DNA from: CAVSMC01 sp963798655
GTDB lineage: Bacteria > Pseudomonadota > Gammaproteobacteria > Burkholderiales > Casimicrobiaceae
DNA length: 64,000 nt
NCBI GenBank assembly: GCA_963798655.1
Contig: CAWCUH010000012.1
Span: 124,001 to 188,000 of the forward strand
Direction: 5' to 3'
In this document: positions 33,963-42,985 of the stretch, in pieces
How the letters are laid out: each line of letters opens with the position of its first letter
Position numbering within the stretch: the first letter of the stretch is position 1
Position numbers and translations under genes: made by a program
Notes under the pieces: generated by a model
What the model was told of the DNA's origin: nothing
The model's database searches: none
Seen by the model: only the letters and a program-made list of their open reading frames with translations

Positions 33963-34664
33963 TCAGAATTCGAGCTCGAGATCGAACCGAAGCAGGTTCT
34001 TCGGCGTGTCGCCCGACGTGCGCAGGAGCCAGGCGGCCGTGTACTCGATCTTCTGCCCGCCGATGCGCGCCTTGCCGGTCACGCCGGGTCCTGCATTCAT
34101 CGCGTGCTCGTCGGCCTGCAGCTCGAGCAGCGGCTGCAACGCGGGCAGGTAGCGCCAGCGCAGTTGCGCCCGATAGATCTGCTCCCATTTCGACGACGCG
34201 TCGTCGCCGTACTCGCGGCCGGCGAGCCAGTTGACCGTCACTGTCGCGTCGTCGATGTCCTTCTCGAAGAGCAGGCCGACCTTTACCTCCTTGCCGTTGC
34301 CGCGACGCTTCTTCTCGAGCTCGACGATCGCGCCCATGTCGAGCCAGTACTTTCCCGGCTCGGCGAACTGGAAGCGGTTTTCCCATTCGAACGCCTCCCA
34401 GCCGCCCGGCTCGTGCCGCGCCTTCTCGTATTCACCGACGAGCTCGGTCCACCAGAAGGAATTCACGCCGTAACCAAGCGAGACCTGATGATTCCAGAAG
34501 CCGTCGTCGTCGTGCTTGCGGTCGACGACGGTGAACGCCTTGTACTCGAGCTCCCACTCGCCTTGCTCGACGCGCGGCGAATAGACGCTCGACGGCTCGA
34601 CGGCGAGCGCATGCGCGTTCCAGAGCAGCGCGGCGGCGGCGAGCGCGCCGTTCAATCGCTTCAT
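33963..34664 (-). CDS. exported envelope protein of unknown function in iron cluster
   Basis: From ATG 34664 the 233-residue protein has a signal peptide (MKRLNGALAAAALLWNAHAL, cleaved before AVEPSS). The mature chain alternates polar and aromatic residues in strands (EWELEYKAFTVVD, NHQVSLGYGVNSFWWTELVG) and ends LLRFDLELEF with a terminal Phe, as outer-membrane beta-barrels do. It lies 140 bp after the cupredoxin gene on the same strand. A porin-like role in metal uptake is a guess from context. Confidence 0.65.
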   Translation of the reverse strand: MKRLNGALAAAALLWNAHALAVEPSSVYSPRVEQGEWELEYKAFTVVDRKHDDDGFWNHQVSLGYGVNSFWWTELVGEYEKARHEPGGWEAFEWENRFQFAEPGKYWLDMGAIVELEKKRRGNGKEVKVGLLFEKDIDDATVTVNWLAGREYGDDASSKWEQIYRAQLRWRYLPALQPLLELQADEHAMNAGPGVTGKARIGGQKIEYTAAWLLRTSGDTPKNLLRFDLELEF

Positions 34665-34806
34665 CGCGTATCCCCTTTTCCAAATCGCGCGCGCACGAGT
34701 CCGCTGCGTGCGCACGCGCGTGCATTGCCTTCGTTTCAGTCGGGCAGCGGCGAGTGCGCTGCCGAGGTGCGACGACCGGGCTTCGTCGTCGGCGGTGCGG
34801 CTTCGG

Positions 34807-35127
34807 CTACTTCGCGATCAGCTTCCCGGTCGCGCTCGCCTCGTGGTATTCGTCGACGAACGCGTACTCGCCGGGCTTCAGCGGCCCGACGAAGATCGTC
34901 GCCTGGCTCCTGCCGGGAATCACTTTCTCGCGATTCAACTTCTTGCTCTCGAACTCGGCCGGTGTCGGATCCTCGTTCTTCACCACGAGCCTCAGCTTGA
35001 TGTTCGACGGCACAGAGACTTCCTGCGGCGTGAACTTGTGGTCCTTCAGCGTGATCTCGAACGTCGGATCGTCGGCCCAGGCGGCGGAGGCAACGGAGAA
35101 AAGCAGTGCGACAGCGAGCGAACGCAT
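34807..35127 (-). CDS. cupredoxin-domain periplasmic protein (iron-uptake type)
   Basis: The 106-residue protein has a signal peptide (about 1-18, ending AAWA) and one cupredoxin fold: FEITLKDHKFTPQEVSVP, then FESKKLNREKVIPG and YAFVDEYHEASATG. It lacks the His-Cys-His-Met type 1 copper set. It resembles the cupredoxin domains of EfeO and the FtrB-like partners of FTR1 permeases, which help oxidise or deliver iron. It lies 40 bp after the FTR1 gene in the same operon. Confidence 0.85.
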   Translation of the reverse strand: MRSLAVALLFSVASAAWADDPTFEITLKDHKFTPQEVSVPSNIKLRLVVKNEDPTPAEFESKKLNREKVIPGRSQATIFVGPLKPGEYAFVDEYHEASATGKLIAK

Positions 35128-35167
35128 CGGAAATCTCCGGTGTGTTGATTGAAGGATGAAGCGGGGA

Positions 35168-35995
35168 TCAGGCGGCGCTCGGCAGCCTCGGCGGCGTCGG
35201 CGCCATCGAACGCATGCGGCCGGCCACGATCAGCGCAGCGAGCGTGACGACATAGAACAGCGCCTGCAATCCCGAAGGACGCGCCGTGTAGCCGATCAGA
35301 ACATGCAGCAGCTGTCCGGCAAGGCTCGACTCGGTCAGCACGAATGAGCTGTCCCACAGCTGCGGCACGATCGACGGCAACAGGTTCGCCTGCTCGAAGA
35401 AGCGGGCGGCCTGCGCGGCGAGCCCCGCGGACAGCACGACGATCAGCCAGCCGGTCACGCGGAAGAAGTGGCGCATCGGGATGCGCACGAGGCCGAAGTA
35501 CAGCAGCGTTCCGATCGCCGCGCCGCCCGCGGCGCCGAGCGCGACACCGACCAGCACGTCGCGCGCCGACTCCGTCGCCGCCAGTCCCTGGACGAACAGC
35601 ACGGTTTCCGCGCCCTCGCGCAGCACGGCGAGGCCTACGGCGACGGTGAGCGCGCCCAGCGTCGCCGCGCCGGCGCGCACCGATTCCGACAGTTGCCGCA
35701 GCTCGCTCGCGAGCGCGCGGCCGTGCTCGGCCATCCACAAATGGTGCCAGCCAAGCATCGCGACCGCCGCGAGAAGGACGCCGGCGTTGAACAGCTCCTG
35801 GCCCATCCCCTCGAACGATCCGGCGATGGCGCCGGCCGCGCCCGCGATCAGCGTCGCGCCGCCGATTCCGGCCAGGACTCCGCCGCCGATCCACGCGCCG
35901 CGCCCGCGGATGCCACGCGTCGCGGCGAGCACGATGGTCACGATCAGCGCTGCCTCGAGCGTTTCCCGAAAGACGATGACCGCGGTGCCCAGCAT
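35168..35995 (-). CDS. FTR1 family high-affinity iron permease
   Basis: The 275-residue protein has seven membrane segments and the two REXXE iron motifs of the FTR1/EfeU family: FRETLEA near residue 10 and LREGAETVLF near 128. It imports Fe(III) produced by oxidation of Fe(II). It is first in a leftward cluster with a cupredoxin, a barrel-like protein and a PhnD-like binding protein. A Fur box lies just upstream, so the cluster should be induced by iron limitation. Confidence 0.93.
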   Translation of the reverse strand: MLGTAVIVFRETLEAALIVTIVLAATRGIRGRGAWIGGGVLAGIGGATLIAGAAGAIAGSFEGMGQELFNAGVLLAAVAMLGWHHLWMAEHGRALASELRQLSESVRAGAATLGALTVAVGLAVLREGAETVLFVQGLAATESARDVLVGVALGAAGGAAIGTLLYFGLVRIPMRHFFRVTGWLIVVLSAGLAAQAARFFEQANLLPSIVPQLWDSSFVLTESSLAGQLLHVLIGYTARPSGLQALFYVVTLAALIVAGRMRSMAPTPPRLPSAA

Positions 35996-36012
35996 GGCCC
36001 GGCTCGCTGCGT

Positions 36013-36031
36013 AATGAGAATTGTTCGCATT
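36013..36031. promoter_or_regulatory. Fur box upstream of FTR1 operon
   Basis: The site contains TGAGAATTGTTCGCA (36015-36029), an inverted 7-1-7 Fur site matching 10 of 14 positions of TGATAAT-n-ATTATCA. It lies 18 bp upstream of the FTR1 start codon. It also lies about 85 bp from the kinase start on the other strand. Confidence 0.65.
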
Positions 36032-36114
36032 ATGACATGCGCGAGGCCGCTGTCAACAGCATCCGCTTGACGGCCATCAAACAACGTCGGCCTGCCGGGT
36101 ATCATCGCCTGCCG

Positions 36115-38292
36115 ATGGAGCCTACGGCGATCCCCGCTGCAACCGTTCCGGACATGCCGGTGGCGGCGCGCTTTGCCACGCGCCTGATCGCCACGCGCGC
36201 GCGCCGCTCGCTGATCGTGGCCACGCTGTGTGCCGTGCTGACCGGCGCCGCCGTCTGGATGGACCGCGCGGTCGAGCGATCGCTGCGCGACCTGCGCGCG
36301 CAGGGCCTGCCGGCGCTGCTCGAGGCGAAGACGAAGGCGGTCGAGAACTACATCGCCGAGCGCCGCGTCGATGCCGAACGGATCGCGCGTGAGCCGAAAC
36401 TGACCGAGCTCACGCTCGAGCTCGCCGCGCGCGCGCAGCAGGCGCCGGGCACGATCGGCGAGCTGTGCCGCGGCGCGGACGCCGACGCTTGGCGCGCGCT
36501 GCTCGCACCGATCCTCCGCGACGAAAGGATCGTCGCCGCGAACGCCGTCGTGCGAGGCGGCGGCATCGTCGCCTCGACGCTCGCCGCGACCTGCGGATCG
36601 CGTGCGCAGCCGCGCACCGCCGCGCCGTCGCTCGAGCAGGTGTTCGCCGGGCGCACGCAGTTCGTCCGGCCGTTTGCGGAGGACCGCTCGCTCGTCGCCG
36701 CGCAGCCGTTCCTCGGAGCGCGCCCGCTCGCGTGGGTCGAAACACCGGTGCGCGACGCGTCGGGCGCCGTCGTCGCCGCGCTCGGCTTCGCGACCTACGT
36801 CGACGCCGACTTCCAGAGCATTCTCGCCGCCGCGCGGCCGGGTGACACCGGCGAGGCGTACGCGTTCGACGAGCACGGCGTGCTGCTATCCGAGGTGCGC
36901 TTCACGCGCGGGCTTCGCGCGGCCGGATTGTTGCCGGACGACGGCAAGGCCGAGGCCGTGTTCCGGTTGAAGGTGAAGGATCCTGGCACGGAGCTCGCGG
37001 CCGGCGGTCCACGCGTGACCGACGCCGAGTCGTGGCCGCTGACCCAGGCGGTGTCGGCGGCGCTCGCCGCCGCTTCGAGCCGCGCGAGCGGCGTGCCGCA
37101 ACGGGGCGTGCTGCTCGATCCGTATCGCAACTATCGCGGCGCGCCGGTCATCGGCGCGTGGACGTGGCTGCCCGACGAGCGCATCGGCATCGTCGCCGAG
37201 ATGGGCGTCGACGAAGCATACGCGCCGCTGCGCTACGTGCGGATGTCGATCGGCGTGACGCTTGCGCTGCTCGTGCTGACCGCCGGCTGGGCGGCGTACT
37301 CGACGCTCGCGTGGTGGCGGCTGTCGCGCAAGCTCGGGTCGGGCCGGCGGATCGGCGCGTACAAGCTCGACCGCGAGCTCGCCGAGGGCGGCATGGCGAC
37401 GATCCACCTTGCGCACCACGCGCTGTTGAAGCGTCCGACGGCGCTCAAGATCCTCAAGCGCCATCTCGCCACCGACGAGCTGCTCGCGCGCTTCGAGCGC
37501 GAGGTGCGACTCGCAAGCGAGCTCGATCACCCGAACAACGTCGAGATCTACGACTTCGGCCACACGACCGATGGGCTGTTCTACTACGCGATGGAATACG
37601 TCGACGGCGTGACGCTCGCCGATCTCGTCGTGCGCGAAGGTCCGCCGCCGCTCGCGCGCATGCGGCGCGTCGTCACGCAGATCTGCGCGGCGCTCGCGGA
37701 GGTGCACGCCAAAGGCATGGTCCATCGCGACGTGAAGCCGGACAACGTCATGCTGTGCGAGCGCGGCGGCGAGCCCGACTTCGTCAAGGTGCTCGACTTC
37801 GGCATCGTGAAGCGCGTGAATCACGCAAGCGGCGAGCACGCGCATCCGGACGACGGCCGCGTGCTCACCAAGCAGGTGAAGCTGCTCGGCACGCCGGCGT
37901 ACATGGCGCCGGAGCGAATCGGCGCGCCCGACGCGGTCGATCCGCGGGCGGACGTCTATGGCGTCGGCGCGATCATCTTCTTCCTCGTCAGTGGACGGCC
38001 GCCGTTCGACGACGCCGACTCGCCGGCGCTGTTGCGACGCGTGCTCTCGGAGCCGGCGCGCGAGCTCGCCGACACCGTGCCCGGCGTGCCGGCCGCGCTG
38101 TCGGAGCTGGTCGCCCGTTGCCTTGCGAAGGAGCCGGCGCAGCGACCGTCGACGGTGGACGAAGTCGTCGCCGTGCTCGATGCGCTGCCGCTCGCGCCGT
38201 GGACGATGGCCGACGCGCGCGCCTGGTGGAACGAGTTTCGAGCGAATCGAAACGAGGGTCAGAGTGCAGCGGCGAGCGCGCCAGCACTCTGA
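36115..38292 (+). CDS. membrane sensor Ser/Thr protein kinase
   Basis: The 725-residue protein starts at ATG 36115. It has a membrane segment at about 33-52, a large periplasmic sensor (about 55-370) like a double-Cache domain with a glycine-aromatic core (TGEAYAFDEHGVLLSE), a second membrane segment (about 376-400) and a Hanks-type kinase from about 412. The kinase has a glycine loop GGMATIHLAHH, catalytic VHRDVKPDN (about 535-543), metal-binding DFGIVK (about 561) and APE in YMAPERIGAP. Cache sensing coupled to a Ser/Thr kinase is less common than to histidine kinases. The signal and targets are unknown. Confidence 0.88.
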   Translation: MEPTAIPAATVPDMPVAARFATRLIATRARRSLIVATLCAVLTGAAVWMDRAVERSLRDLRAQGLPALLEAKTKAVENYIAERRVDAERIAREPKLTELTLELAARAQQAPGTIGELCRGADADAWRALLAPILRDERIVAANAVVRGGGIVASTLAATCGSRAQPRTAAPSLEQVFAGRTQFVRPFAEDRSLVAAQPFLGARPLAWVETPVRDASGAVVAALGFATYVDADFQSILAAARPGDTGEAYAFDEHGVLLSEVRFTRGLRAAGLLPDDGKAEAVFRLKVKDPGTELAAGGPRVTDAESWPLTQAVSAALAAASSRASGVPQRGVLLDPYRNYRGAPVIGAWTWLPDERIGIVAEMGVDEAYAPLRYVRMSIGVTLALLVLTAGWAAYSTLAWWRLSRKLGSGRRIGAYKLDRELAEGGMATIHLAHHALLKRPTALKILKRHLATDELLARFEREVRLASELDHPNNVEIYDFGHTTDGLFYYAMEYVDGVTLADLVVREGPPPLARMRRVVTQICAALAEVHAKGMVHRDVKPDNVMLCERGGEPDFVKVLDFGIVKRVNHASGEHAHPDDGRVLTKQVKLLGTPAYMAPERIGAPDAVDPRADVYGVGAIIFFLVSGRPPFDDADSPALLRRVLSEPARELADTVPGVPAALSELVARCLAKEPAQRPSTVDEVVAVLDALPLAPWTMADARAWWNEFRANRNEGQSAAASAPAL

Positions 38293-38301
38293 CCCTCGCT
38301 G

Positions 38302-38526
38302 TCAGGCCATTACGTCGGGATCGAGTGCGCGCTCGATCCGCGCGATGTTGTCCTTCAGCAGCAGCTTGCGCCGCTTGAGCCGCGTGAGCTGCAGCTGATC
38401 GACATTGCTCGCTTCGGCGAGCTGATGGATCGCCGCGTCGAGATCCCGATGCTCGATCTTCAGCGCGACAAGACGCTCCTGGAGCTCGACGCGGTCCGAG
38501 TCGCCGATGGAACCGATGATCGGCAT
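38302..38526 (-). CDS. DUF465 (YdcH family) protein
   Basis: This 74-residue coiled-coil protein from ATG 38526 has the DUF465 consensus: LVALKIEHRDLDAAIHQLAE, then VDQLQLTRLKRRKLLLKDNI and a final helix. Members form small helical hairpins of unknown role. Its start is 5 bp downstream of the EamA transporter stop, so they are probably co-transcribed. Confidence 0.85.
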   Translation of the reverse strand: MPIIGSIGDSDRVELQERLVALKIEHRDLDAAIHQLAEASNVDQLQLTRLKRRKLLLKDNIARIERALDPDVMA

Positions 38527-38531
38527 CGACG

Positions 38532-39467
38532 TCACGTATCCGCGGCGGCGGCGATCGGCGCACGGCGGCCATAGCGGCTCGTGAGCGCGATACCGGCGAT
38601 GATGAGCGTGATGCCCGCAACATGGAACGGTTCGAGCCGCTCGCCGAGGAAGATCCATGCGAGCACGATGCCGAACGCCGGCATCAGGTGGACGAACAAT
38701 CCGGCGACGCTCGCGCCGACGGCCTCGACGCCGCGATTCCAGAAGAGGTAGGCGAGAACCGACGAGAACAGGCCGACGCCGGCGAGCGTCGCGAGGTTCG
38801 CCATCGTCACGTTCATCCGCCGCCCGAACGCGAGCTCGCCCACGAGCAGCGGCAGCACGGCGAGCTCGCCGACGCACGCGAGCACGAACAGGAACGTCAT
38901 CAGGTGCAGTCCGCGCGGTCGCCAGCGCAAACCGATCGTGTAGGCCGACCACATCGCCATCGAAAGGATGATGAGCAGGTCGCCGCCGTTCAGGCGAAAC
39001 GCCGCGAGCGCAGCGAGGCTCCCGCCCGAGAGGATCGCGAGGACGCCGGCGAGCGAGATGCCGACGCCGACGATCTGCAGCGCGGTGAGCCGCTCGCGCA
39101 GGAACAGCCACGAGAACGCGACGATCATCACCGGGATGAACGAGTTCAGGATGACGCCGTTGGTCGCCGTCGTGTAGTTGAGGCCGAGGTACGCGAGCGC
39201 GTTGTGCGTGCCGATGCCGACCGCGCCGAGGCCCGCGAGCACCCTCCAGTGCCGGCGCACGAGCGGCCAGTCGCGACGAACGTGCGGCCACGCGAACGGC
39301 GCGAGAATGGCGATCGCGAACAGCCAGCGCAGGAACGTCATCGCCATCGGCGGCACGTCGGGGGCCAAGCCGCGACCGACGATCCAGTTGGACGCCCAGA
39401 ACAGCGGCGCCAGCGTGAGCAGCAGATACGGCGACGCGGGTTGACGACTCGGTGCTGCGGACGGCAT
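38532..39467 (-). CDS. EamA/DMT family transporter
   Basis: The 311-residue protein from ATG 39467 has ten membrane segments in two EamA repeats. Repeat one has LAPLFWASNWIVGRGLAPDV and FLRWLFA; repeat two has LSMAMWSAYTIGLRW and YLFWNRGVEAVGAS. Drug/metabolite transporters export amino acids or small metabolites; the substrate is unknown. Confidence 0.9.
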   Translation of the reverse strand: MPSAAPSRQPASPYLLLTLAPLFWASNWIVGRGLAPDVPPMAMTFLRWLFAIAILAPFAWPHVRRDWPLVRRHWRVLAGLGAVGIGTHNALAYLGLNYTTATNGVILNSFIPVMIVAFSWLFLRERLTALQIVGVGISLAGVLAILSGGSLAALAAFRLNGGDLLIILSMAMWSAYTIGLRWRPRGLHLMTFLFVLACVGELAVLPLLVGELAFGRRMNVTMANLATLAGVGLFSSVLAYLFWNRGVEAVGASVAGLFVHLMPAFGIVLAWIFLGERLEPFHVAGITLIIAGIALTSRYGRRAPIAAAADT

Positions 39468-39643
39468 GCCGCCATTGTCGCGCAAATGCAGGTCGCCGCC
39501 GAATCGGCGTCTTGCGAGCCGCAAGGCGACGAGCGCGCGACCCAAGCAGCCCTCGCATGGACGAGCGCAGCGTCACGTCGGCCGCCTACGCGGCGTCCAA
39601 CGGCACGTGCCCGCCGACGCCGAGTCGCAGCCGCGCGAGACAG

Positions 39644-40819
39644 CTAATCGCGGCGACGCGCGAGGCGCATCGCGCCGAACCCGGCAATCAGCAGCATGAT
39701 CAGCAGCAGCGCCCACTGCGACAGCGTCGGGATCGGCGTTCCGGGCGCTCCGGGCGGCGGCGGTGGCGGTGGCGGAGCCGCGACGCCCGTGCCGGTGAGA
39801 GTTGCCGCGTGCGGGCTTCCCGGTGCATTGGACGTCACGCTCATCGACCCGGTGCGCACACCGGTCGTCGTCGGAGTGAACGTCACATTTATCGTGCACA
39901 TCGCGGACGCCGCCAGCGTTGCGGCGCATGTATTCGTCTGCGCGAAATCACCCGTGGCGGCGATGCTTGCGATGTTGAGCACGCCGGTCCCCGTGTTCTG
40001 CAGCGTGATCGGCTGCGCGGCGCTCGTCGTCGCCACGAGCTGGTTGCCAAACGATAGAGTCGAAGGCATCAGCGAAACCGCCGGACCGGCCGGAGGTGGG
40101 CCGGCGGCGAATTCCATTCCGAAGATGCCGGCGGGTGGACTGAAGGCGCCGACGAGCGTCAAAGCGCCAGTCGCCGTATCGATCGTGTAGAGGTTGGTGG
40201 GCCCGGCACCATAGAGCACGCCGCCCGGGGAAAACGCGAGCGTCTGGACTTCGATCCCGCCGCCGATCGCCGCGTTGACATCGCTGATTGCGCCGGTCGC
40301 GGGATTGATGGTGACGAGCCCGGCCCCGCCGACGTCCCACCCGTAGAGCGTTCCCGTCGGACCGAACGTCATTCCCTGGACCTGTGCATTGACCAAGCCC
40401 ACCGGTGTGGCCACACCCGTTGCGACGTCCACCGTGAACAATTGAAACGGCAGCAGGTTCGTCGGATTGCCGTTGATGGCATAAAGCACATCGGTGGAGT
40501 TGAACGCGAGCGCCCGGATCGAGCTGATCGGCGTCGCGACGCCTTGCGTGTGCACGCCGGTCGCAGGATCGACCGTATAAAGATGATTGAACGCAATGAT
40601 GCCCGACGCGTAGAGCACGCCGGCGGAATTCTTCGCCATCGCCTGAAGACCTGCGGGACCCGTCGAATTGATCAGGACGTCGCTCGCATTCGTCTCGTCG
40701 ATGCGCCACACGAAGCTGGAAGAGATACCGATGATCGTGGCCTGCGCGGGCAGCGCAAGCAGCAACAGCGCGACGCACGCCCGCACTCGTGTCCACAGCG
40801 TGGCCGTCTCGATTCTCAT
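39644..40819 (-). CDS. exported IPTL-CTERM sorting domain protein
   Basis: The 391-residue protein has a signal peptide (about 1-27, ending PAQA), a beta-propeller-like region with repeated LYTVDPATG, LFTVDVATG and LYTIDTATG units (about 75-245), a choice-of-anchor-D/HYDIN-like Ig domain (about 252-340), a polyproline linker, and a C-terminal IPTLSQWALLLIMLL segment with an RRRD tail. IPTL-CTERM is a burkholderial sorting signal analogous to PEP-CTERM. It is probably surface-located; the binding target is unknown. Confidence 0.88.
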   Translation of the reverse strand: MRIETATLWTRVRACVALLLLALPAQATIIGISSSFVWRIDETNASDVLINSTGPAGLQAMAKNSAGVLYASGIIAFNHLYTVDPATGVHTQGVATPISSIRALAFNSTDVLYAINGNPTNLLPFQLFTVDVATGVATPVGLVNAQVQGMTFGPTGTLYGWDVGGAGLVTINPATGAISDVNAAIGGGIEVQTLAFSPGGVLYGAGPTNLYTIDTATGALTLVGAFSPPAGIFGMEFAAGPPPAGPAVSLMPSTLSFGNQLVATTSAAQPITLQNTGTGVLNIASIAATGDFAQTNTCAATLAASAMCTINVTFTPTTTGVRTGSMSVTSNAPGSPHAATLTGTGVAAPPPPPPPPGAPGTPIPTLSQWALLLIMLLIAGFGAMRLARRRD

Positions 40820-40924
40820 CGTTCACTCCCGTCGCCAGAAAACAGACGGCGAGTATGGGCCGCGGGCTATAACGGATCGTTAACCGATCCCGCAGTTCGT
40901 CGGGACACGCCGGCGCGCACCGCG

Positions 40925-42928
40925 TCACGAACGATAGATGGACTGGAACAGCGCTTCGGTGGCGGACGAGGGCGCAATGCCGAGCTGCATCGACAGCGTG
41001 TCGCGACAACGCCGGTAGACGCTCGCAGCGTCCGCCGGTCGTCCTTGCGCGAGCAAACAGCGCATCAGGCGGCGGTAAAGGTCCTCGGCGAGCATGTCGA
41101 CTTCAATGCCGCGCTCGTAGAGCCGCGACGCTTCTGCCCAGCGCTCGAGTCGCTCCCAATGCCCGCCTGCATCGGCGGTCGTGCGCACGAAGCGGTTGCG
41201 CCACCGATCGCGCGCGGGAAGCAGCCAACGTTGTGGCGGCTCGTTCTCGAGGAATGAACCGCGATAGAGTCGCAGCACCCGGTCGCCCAGCGCATCAATC
41301 ACATGCACGCGTGCGTCGCCGCGCAGCTCGCGCTGCAGTTCATCCACCGCCGCGTCGAACGCCCACACGTCGACCCACACGCGGGACGGGTCCAGGCCGA
41401 GCTTCCCGTCCTCGATCACCAGTGCGCGCGCGTCGCCGAGGAGCTTGCGCAAGCGCGATATCGCCATTTCGAGCGCGGCGCCCGCGGCCCGCGATTCGGC
41501 GTCCGGCCAAAGGAAGTCGACGAGGCGCGGCTTGTGCACGCCGCGCGCGCCGCAGGCGATCAGCGTCTGCAGCAGCTCGCGCGGCTTGCGCTGCGCCTTG
41601 CCGACGACGCGCAATGGCTCGCCTCCGCGCGTGAGCTCGAAGCGTCCGAGCGTTTCGATCTTCACCGGCCACGGCCAGCTCGCGCCGGCCTCCGGCGGAG
41701 GCGCAACCGAATTCACCTCGATGATGCGGCGGACGAACTCGGGCTCGACGTCGTTCTCGAGCGCCAATGCACACATCGTGGAACCGAAGCGGGGGTTTGT
41801 GTCGAACGAATCGTAGAACTGGCGCGCACGCGGCGCGGCGAACGCGCTCTGCAGCAACGCGCGTGCACCGGCGCGGCCGTCGAGCAGCGCTTCCCAGGCG
41901 TCGACCATGCGCACCATGTCGCGCATCTCCTCGGCGTGCAGCGCTATGACCTTTGTCGCCGTCTCGCGGAAGAGCTCCCGTGCGCCGGTCAGGTCTCCCG
42001 TCAGCACGCGCGCCTGCGCTTCCAAGGCCATGCAAACGCCGAGCATCGGCGGCGGCAGAGCGAGATCCTCGGCGTACTTGCGGCAGCGCACCGCGTTGAA
42101 CAGCGCGGCATCGCTTTCGCCCCTCGCGAGCGCAATGCGTCCGCGGAGCCACGAAAGCCTGCGCATGTCGTTCAGGTTGGCGGGATCGGAAAAACGTTCG
42201 ACAGTTGCCATGGCAGATGCGATGCGGCGAAAGTCGCGCGCCGGCAGCGCGGCGTTGATTTCGGTCGCAGCAACCCAGATCGACAGCTCGGGCTCCCCAT
42301 GGCGCGCCGCCAGCTCGCGGGCTTGCTGTCGTGCGCGTTCCTGCTGCGCATGCTCCTTGGCGAAGCCCGTCGCACCGATCCAGAAGACGAGCCAACGTCC
42401 GAGGCGATACGGCGACAGCTGCGGATCGTCCATGAGCGGCTGCAACAGGCCATAGACGCGCTGACCCGTCTCGCGCGCCTCGCGCGGCTCGGCGTAGTAG
42501 ACGACGACGCGTGCCGCCGCAAATTTCAGATTGACGTCGGCATCGAGTTCCAGCAATGACAGGATTCGCCCGACGCAGACCGCGCAGAACGGATCCGTCG
42601 GAGCCAGCATCAGCAGACCGGCGAGGAGGCCGGCATGCGCGAGGAGCTCTTCGTCGCGATCGTCGAATTGCAGCCCGGCGTCACGCAAGCCGGCGAGCGA
42701 CGCGATGTGGTCGCCAAATCCACGATAGCTCAGCAGCGCCTGTCCGGTGAGCAGCAGGCCGGCCGCACACAACGCGACGCTGCGCGCATCGCCGTGCGCG
42801 GCGAAGCGTTCCTGCGCGGTGGCAAAAAGCTGCAGCGCGCGATATTGACCTCGATGCGAGGCCTCCAGAGCTTGCCGGAACAGGGCGCTCGCAGCGCTGG
42901 TCGCGTCGAAATCCGCATCTACGGTCAC
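40925..42928 (-). CDS. BTAD-domain transcriptional regulator
   Basis: The product has about 667 residues from GTG 42928; TTG 42976 would add 16. A long N-terminal helical repeat region (about 1-430) is followed by a winged-helix DNA-binding domain (LGRFELTRGGEPLRVVGKAQ, with RKPRELLQTLI and WPDAESRAAGAALEMAISRL) and a bacterial transcriptional activator domain (TPR-like, about 545-665, ending APSSATEALFQSIY). BTAD regulators resemble the SARP type without the ATPase. It lies divergent from mfd. Targets are unknown. Confidence 0.85.
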   Translation of the reverse strand: MTVDADFDATSAASALFRQALEASHRGQYRALQLFATAQERFAAHGDARSVALCAAGLLLTGQALLSYRGFGDHIASLAGLRDAGLQFDDRDEELLAHAGLLAGLLMLAPTDPFCAVCVGRILSLLELDADVNLKFAAARVVVYYAEPREARETGQRVYGLLQPLMDDPQLSPYRLGRWLVFWIGATGFAKEHAQQERARQQARELAARHGEPELSIWVAATEINAALPARDFRRIASAMATVERFSDPANLNDMRRLSWLRGRIALARGESDAALFNAVRCRKYAEDLALPPPMLGVCMALEAQARVLTGDLTGARELFRETATKVIALHAEEMRDMVRMVDAWEALLDGRAGARALLQSAFAAPRARQFYDSFDTNPRFGSTMCALALENDVEPEFVRRIIEVNSVAPPPEAGASWPWPVKIETLGRFELTRGGEPLRVVGKAQRKPRELLQTLIACGARGVHKPRLVDFLWPDAESRAAGAALEMAISRLRKLLGDARALVIEDGKLGLDPSRVWVDVWAFDAAVDELQRELRGDARVHVIDALGDRVLRLYRGSFLENEPPQRWLLPARDRWRNRFVRTTADAGGHWERLERWAEASRLYERGIEVDMLAEDLYRRLMRCLLAQGRPADAASVYRRCRDTLSMQLGIAPSSATEALFQSIYRS

Positions 42929-42957
42929 GAGCCGCGAGTCTAGCCGAACCGGCCCGG

Positions 42958-42963
42958 TATAAT
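42958..42963 (+). promoter_or_regulatory. putative -10 box for mfd
   Basis: A consensus TATAAT sits in the gap between the BTAD regulator and mfd on the plus strand. The -35 region is poor, so this rests on the hexamer alone. Confidence 0.35.
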
Positions 42964-42985
42964 TTCGCCGTAGCAACCGTTTTCG

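Noticed and set aside
40442..41257. 271-codon plus-strand frame across the IPTL-CTERM and BTAD genes
   Set aside because: It crosses the start of one well-supported gene and the end of another on the opposite strand; Arg-rich shadow.
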